Shown here: positions 61,107-64,000 of the stretch, piece by piece
How the letters are laid out: every line of letters starts with the position of its first letter
Numbering within the stretch: the first letter of the stretch is position 1
Assembly: GCA_050296515.1 (NCBI GenBank)
Contig: JBNKRJ010000019.1
Span: 1 to 64,000 of the forward strand
Length of the DNA stretch: 64,000 bases
Reading direction: 5' to 3'
DNA from: NBLH01 sp050296515
GTDB taxonomy: Bacteria > Bacteroidota > Bacteroidia > Bacteroidales > NBLH01
Translations under genes and position numbers: made by a program
Notes under the pieces: generated by a model
The model's database searches: none
What the model was told of the DNA's origin: nothing
What the model saw: only the letters and a program-made list of their open reading frames with translations

Positions 61107-62354
61107 TTATAATTTCTTAAATATCACAGATGCATTATGTCCACCAAAACCAAATGTATTGCTTAGTGCAACCTTTATTTCTCTTTCTTTAGCTTTATTA
61201 AAAGTAAAGTCAAGTTTTGGATCAATCTCCGGATCAAGATTAAAATGGTTGATTGTTGGTGGAACGATACCATTTTTGATTGCTAATATACAAGCGGCAG
61301 CCTCTATAGCACCAGCTGCTCCAAGCAAATGCCCTGTCATTGATTTAGTAGCACTAATGCTTAATTTATAAGCATGTTCGCCAAAAACCTTTTGAATAGC
61401 CATTGGTTCAGCAATATCACCCAATGGTGTAGATGTTCCATGAACATTGATATAATCAACATCTTCAGGCTTTAAACCAGCATCTTCTAATGCATTATTC
61501 ATAACCAAAGCGGCACCAGCACCTTCTGGATGAGGGGCCGTTAAGTGATGAGCATCAGCAGATAAACCTCCACCTACAAGCTCTGCATAAATTGTAGCAC
61601 CGCGTTTTACTGCATGTTCATATTCTTCTAGAATAATTGCAGCACCACCATCAGCCATTACAAAACCATCCCTGTCAACATCAAATGGTCTAGAAGCTGT
61701 TTCAGGATCATCATTTCTGTTTGAAAGTGCCTTCATTGCTGTAAAACCACCAAGACCAGCTTCATTCACAGATGCTTCAGAACCACCTGTAATGATAATT
61801 TCAGCTTTGTTTAAACGAATGTAATTAAATGCATCTATAATTGCATTAGTTGCAGATGCACAAGCTGAAACTGTGGTAAAATTAGGTCCCCTAAAATTAT
61901 ATTTCATAGATATATGCCCAGCAGCAATATCAGAAATCATTTTAGGTATAAAGAAAGGATTGAATTTAGGGATTTCACCACCTTTTACATATTCCTTAAC
62001 TTCCTGTGTTAAAGTGTCAATACCTCCAATACCAGAGCCCCAAATCACGCCAGCTTTATCGTGGTTAATGCTTTCCAGGTCCAATTTTGAATCCTTAATA
62101 GCTTCTTCTGCTGCAATTAGAGCAAACTGAGCATAAAGATCCAACTTTCTAGCCTCTTTACGATCAAAATAGTTATTAGGATCGTAATCTTTTATTTCGC
62201 ATGCAAATTGGGTCTTAAATTTCGAAGCGTCAAATTTCTTAATTGGAGCCGCTCCGCTTGTCCCATTCTTTAAATTTTCCCAAAATGATGGAATATCATT
62301 ACCAATTGGTGTAATTGCACCAAGTCCGGTAACCACTACCCTTTTCAACTCCAT
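61107..62354 (-). CDS. fabF: 3-oxoacyl-ACP synthase II
   Basis: This 415-residue condensing enzyme of fatty acid elongation has the active-site Cys in VSACASATNA (about 164) and the catalytic His residues in NVHGTSTPLGD and SMTGHLLGAAG. Length and sequence are fully typical. It uses the ACP encoded just upstream and is followed by rnc. Confidence 0.96.
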   Translation of the reverse strand: MELKRVVVTGLGAITPIGNDIPSFWENLKNGTSGAAPIKKFDASKFKTQFACEIKDYDPNNYFDRKEARKLDLYAQFALIAAEEAIKDSKLDLESINHDKAGVIWGSGIGGIDTLTQEVKEYVKGGEIPKFNPFFIPKMISDIAAGHISMKYNFRGPNFTTVSACASATNAIIDAFNYIRLNKAEIIITGGSEASVNEAGLGGFTAMKALSNRNDDPETASRPFDVDRDGFVMADGGAAIILEEYEHAVKRGATIYAELVGGGLSADAHHLTAPHPEGAGAALVMNNALEDAGLKPEDVDYINVHGTSTPLGDIAEPMAIQKVFGEHAYKLSISATKSMTGHLLGAAGAIEAAACILAIKNGIVPPTINHFNLDPEIDPKLDFTFNKAKEREIKVALSNTFGFGGHNASVIFKKL

Positions 62355-62453
62355 AAAATAATAACTTTATTTTTGCTAAAAACAAAAATTTATAAAAAGA
62401 AAAGGAGCATGCATAGAATTTGCAGCTCCATGCCCTACAAAAAATAATTTGTA

Positions 62454-62690
62454 TTATTTTACGTTATCCCCGATATACTTAATAGCATCACCGACAGTAA
62501 CAATAGTTTCCGCTTGATCGTCTGGAATAGCGATATTGAATTCTTTTTCAAATTCCATGATCAATTCTACAGTGTCAAGAGAATCGGCACCCAAGTCGTT
62601 GGTGAAGCTTGCAGATTCACTAACTTCGTTTTCGTCAACTCCAAGTTTGTCTACAATTATAGCTTTAACTCTTGATGCAATGTCTGACAT
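62454..62690 (-). CDS. acpP: Acyl carrier protein
   Basis: The 78-residue acidic carrier has the phosphopantetheine site Ser37 in LGADSLDTVELIM. It carries acyl chains for fatty acid synthesis. It is the first gene of acpP-fabF-rnc. On the minus strand a near-consensus box (TTTCTTTG near 62742) may be its promoter. Confidence 0.96.
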   Translation of the reverse strand: MSDIASRVKAIIVDKLGVDENEVSESASFTNDLGADSLDTVELIMEFEKEFNIAIPDDQAETIVTVGDAIKYIGDNVK

Positions 62691-62920
62691 AGTTCTAAAA
62701 TTTAGTTAATAATAAAAAATTTAATTTTGTTTTGAAAGTGCAAAGAAATAATAATTTCAATGAAAAAAAAAATTAAAAATCGCAAAAACCGGTTTTTTAA
62801 CAGTCTAATCCAGTGCTTATTATTAAATTACTATTCATGCATAACATTCAAGTAAACAACAAGATAGGTAGATATTGTGTTTCAGGCACTATTTTTATTT
62901 AGATTTTTAACAACTATAGT

Positions 62921-62928
62921 TACCTTTG
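62921..62928 (+). promoter_or_regulatory. -7 promoter box of purN
   Basis: TACCTTTG matches TAnnTTTG, 31 bp before the purN start. A -33 element is not obvious. Confidence 0.45.
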
Positions 62929-62959
62929 AAATATAAAATGATATTACAATATACTAACA

Positions 62960-63532
62960 ATGAAGAATATAGCCATATTTGCATCAGGCAGTGGAACAAA
63001 TGCTGAAAATATTATAAAACAATTTGCCAAAAGCGATCAAATTAATGTAAAGCTCATTTTAACTAATAAAAAAGATGCCTATGTTATACAAAGGGCTATA
63101 AATCATCAAATTGAATGGATGGTTTTTAACAGGCAACAATTCTACGAATCGGACTTTGTTTTGCAAATACTTAAAGCAAAAGATATTAACGCAATTGTTC
63201 TGGCGGGTTTTCTATGGTTAATTCCTGACTCATTAATTAAGGCCTATCCTGATAAAATTATAAATATCCATCCGGCCCTGCTCCCAAAATATGGAGGTAA
63301 AGGTATGTATGGAATGCATGTTCACAAAGCGGTCATTGAAAACAATGAAACTGAAAGCGGCATTACGATTCATTATGTGAATGAAAAATACGATGAAGGA
63401 AAAATACTTTTCAATGCAAAATGTAAGATTGAACCTGATGATACACCTGAATCACTGGCCAATAAAATTCATGAGCTTGAATACAAGCATTTTCCTGAAA
63501 TTATTGAAAGCTGGTTGAAAAGTACTAATTAA
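62960..63532 (+). CDS. purN: Phosphoribosylglycinamide formyltransferase
   Basis: The 190-residue enzyme transfers a formyl group from 10-formyl-THF to GAR in purine synthesis. Landmarks are ASGSGTNAENI (phosphate site), the catalytic Asn-His in INIHPALLPKYGG, VHKAVIENNETESGITIHYV and the catalytic Asp in KYDEGKI. The 3' end overlaps the convergent PorW-like gene by 8 bp. Confidence 0.95.
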   Translation: MKNIAIFASGSGTNAENIIKQFAKSDQINVKLILTNKKDAYVIQRAINHQIEWMVFNRQQFYESDFVLQILKAKDINAIVLAGFLWLIPDSLIKAYPDKIINIHPALLPKYGGKGMYGMHVHKAVIENNETESGITIHYVNEKYDEGKILFNAKCKIEPDDTPESLANKIHELEYKHFPEIIESWLKSTN

Positions 63533-64000
63533 GCAAATAATTTTCGTTAAAGAACTTAACATACTTGCTTTCATCTTTATTTTTAAGGAAATTTCCATAA
63601 TTGCCAGCAGAAATTACAAAATGATTTGGCACAAGGTGTCTGATATCATTCAAAACGGCATTAATAATTATTAATTGATAATATTCCTTTGCTTTTTCAG
63701 CATTTTTAAATGACCTTACAACCAGCATGTCTCTTGCCGTATCAAGAGATACGACTTCAACCTGGAGATCTTCCTGTGTATAGTGCTCAAGATTTAATGA
63801 TTTGTATTTGAACTGTAATTTATTAAGATCTGTCTTTCCGTGAGGGAAAATAAGAACATAATAATGAGGGGTTTCTGATTCTAGTGTGTATAAATCAGCT
63901 TCGTATTTTTTGGCATCCATTGCCTTTAATGTTTCCCTTGCGGTTTCTGAAACTTCAGCATCAGGATATTTTAATACCAATAACTCAAGATTGTTTTTTA
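63525..64000 (-). CDS. porW: C-terminal part of a PorW/SprE-like T9SS lipoprotein (runs off the window)
   Basis: The reading frame is open to the end of the window, so the gene is partial and its 5' part lies beyond 64000. The visible last 158 residues start in a TPR-like helix (LELLVLKYPDAEVSETARE). They then match the C-terminal domain of PorW/SprE-type proteins: YYVLIFPHGKTDLNKLQFKY, FKNAEKAKEYYQLI, HFVISAGNYGNFLKNKDESK and a final FFNENYL. These periplasmic TPR lipoproteins support type IX secretion and gliding. The family call rests on this C-terminal domain alone. Confidence 0.75.
   Translation of the reverse strand, partial: KNNLELLVLKYPDAEVSETARETLKAMDAKKYEADLYTLESETPHYYVLIFPHGKTDLNKLQFKYKSLNLEHYTQEDLQVEVVSLDTARDMLVVRSFKNAEKAKEYYQLIIINAVLNDIRHLVPNHFVISAGNYGNFLKNKDESKYVKFFNENYLLN

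Overview
The window looks like a chromosome segment of an AT-rich member of the Bacteroidota, probably a Bacteroidia or marine Marinilabiliales-like anaerobe or facultative anaerobe. The evidence is a TonB receptor with a CarboxypepD_reg-like N-terminus, a type IX secretion (T9SS) cargo tail, the C-terminal end of a PorW/SprE-like T9SS lipoprotein, GldN-like repeats, DUF3109, DUF4919 and IPExxxVDY proteins, the acpP-fabF-rnc order, a tungstate-type ABC importer, and several promoters with the Bacteroidota -7 box TAnnTTTG. I see no tRNA, rRNA, CRISPR array, intact insertion sequence or prophage. Most genes are chromosomal core or ordinary accessory genes, and I found no single obvious new gene system. 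The unusual material is in divergent family members, small intergenic elements and a few operons.

Layout. 0.2-2.9 kb: Fur-family regulator and TonB receptor. 3.1-7.5 kb (minus): ABC-2 exporter with GldA-, GldF- and GldG-like parts plus a DUF4340 protein; a 131-bp duplication/insertion separates the ATPase and permease genes. 7.9-9.0 kb: SGNH-like secreted protein and a coupled small protein. 9.3-14.3 kb: beta-propeller/SpoIIE phosphatase sensor (minus) and a T9SS-exported beta-helix protein (plus). 14.5-20.8 kb (minus): two small membrane proteins, a TrlF-like PHP-ATPase and two envelope proteins of unknown function. 21.1-25.3 kb: wtpA, an outer-membrane barrel, wtpB and wtpC. 25.4-28.7 kb: membrane protein, O-methyltransferase, C1 peptidase. 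28.8-33.0 kb: DNA-repair island with the TIGR03915/TIGR03916-type pair on minus and, divergently, an HTH-S24 (LexA/CI-like) regulator with an SbcD-like phosphoesterase. 33.2-41.5 kb: CorA, a small secreted protein, TrkH, an exported nucleosidase, a PAS histidine kinase and an ALDH7-type aldehyde dehydrogenase. 41.8-47.4 kb: spondin-domain lipoprotein and two overlapping two-component genes. 47.5-52.7 kb: DUF3109, gpmI, a SPOR-like repeat protein and a subtilase lipoprotein. 52.9-54.7 kb: ECF sigma factor, its anti-sigma-like partner with no standard start codon, and a lipoprotein with two GldN-like repeats. 54.8-57.1 kb: membrane pyrophosphatase homologue lacking nearly all catalytic aspartates. 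57.4-64.0 kb: M20 dipeptidase, DUF4919, IPExxxVDY, rnc, fabF, acpP, purN and the 3' end of porW/sprE.

How parts fit together. The tungstate importer suggests tungsten- or molybdenum-enzyme metabolism. The repair island looks like a damage-inducible module. The T9SS-type genes (cargo, PorW-like, GldN-like) suggest an active secretion or gliding apparatus. Strong inverted repeats mark many transcription-unit ends. Three intergenic sites carry arrays of 7-bp units starting with AG, arranged head-to-head as imperfect hairpins; this is the most distinctive non-coding signal.
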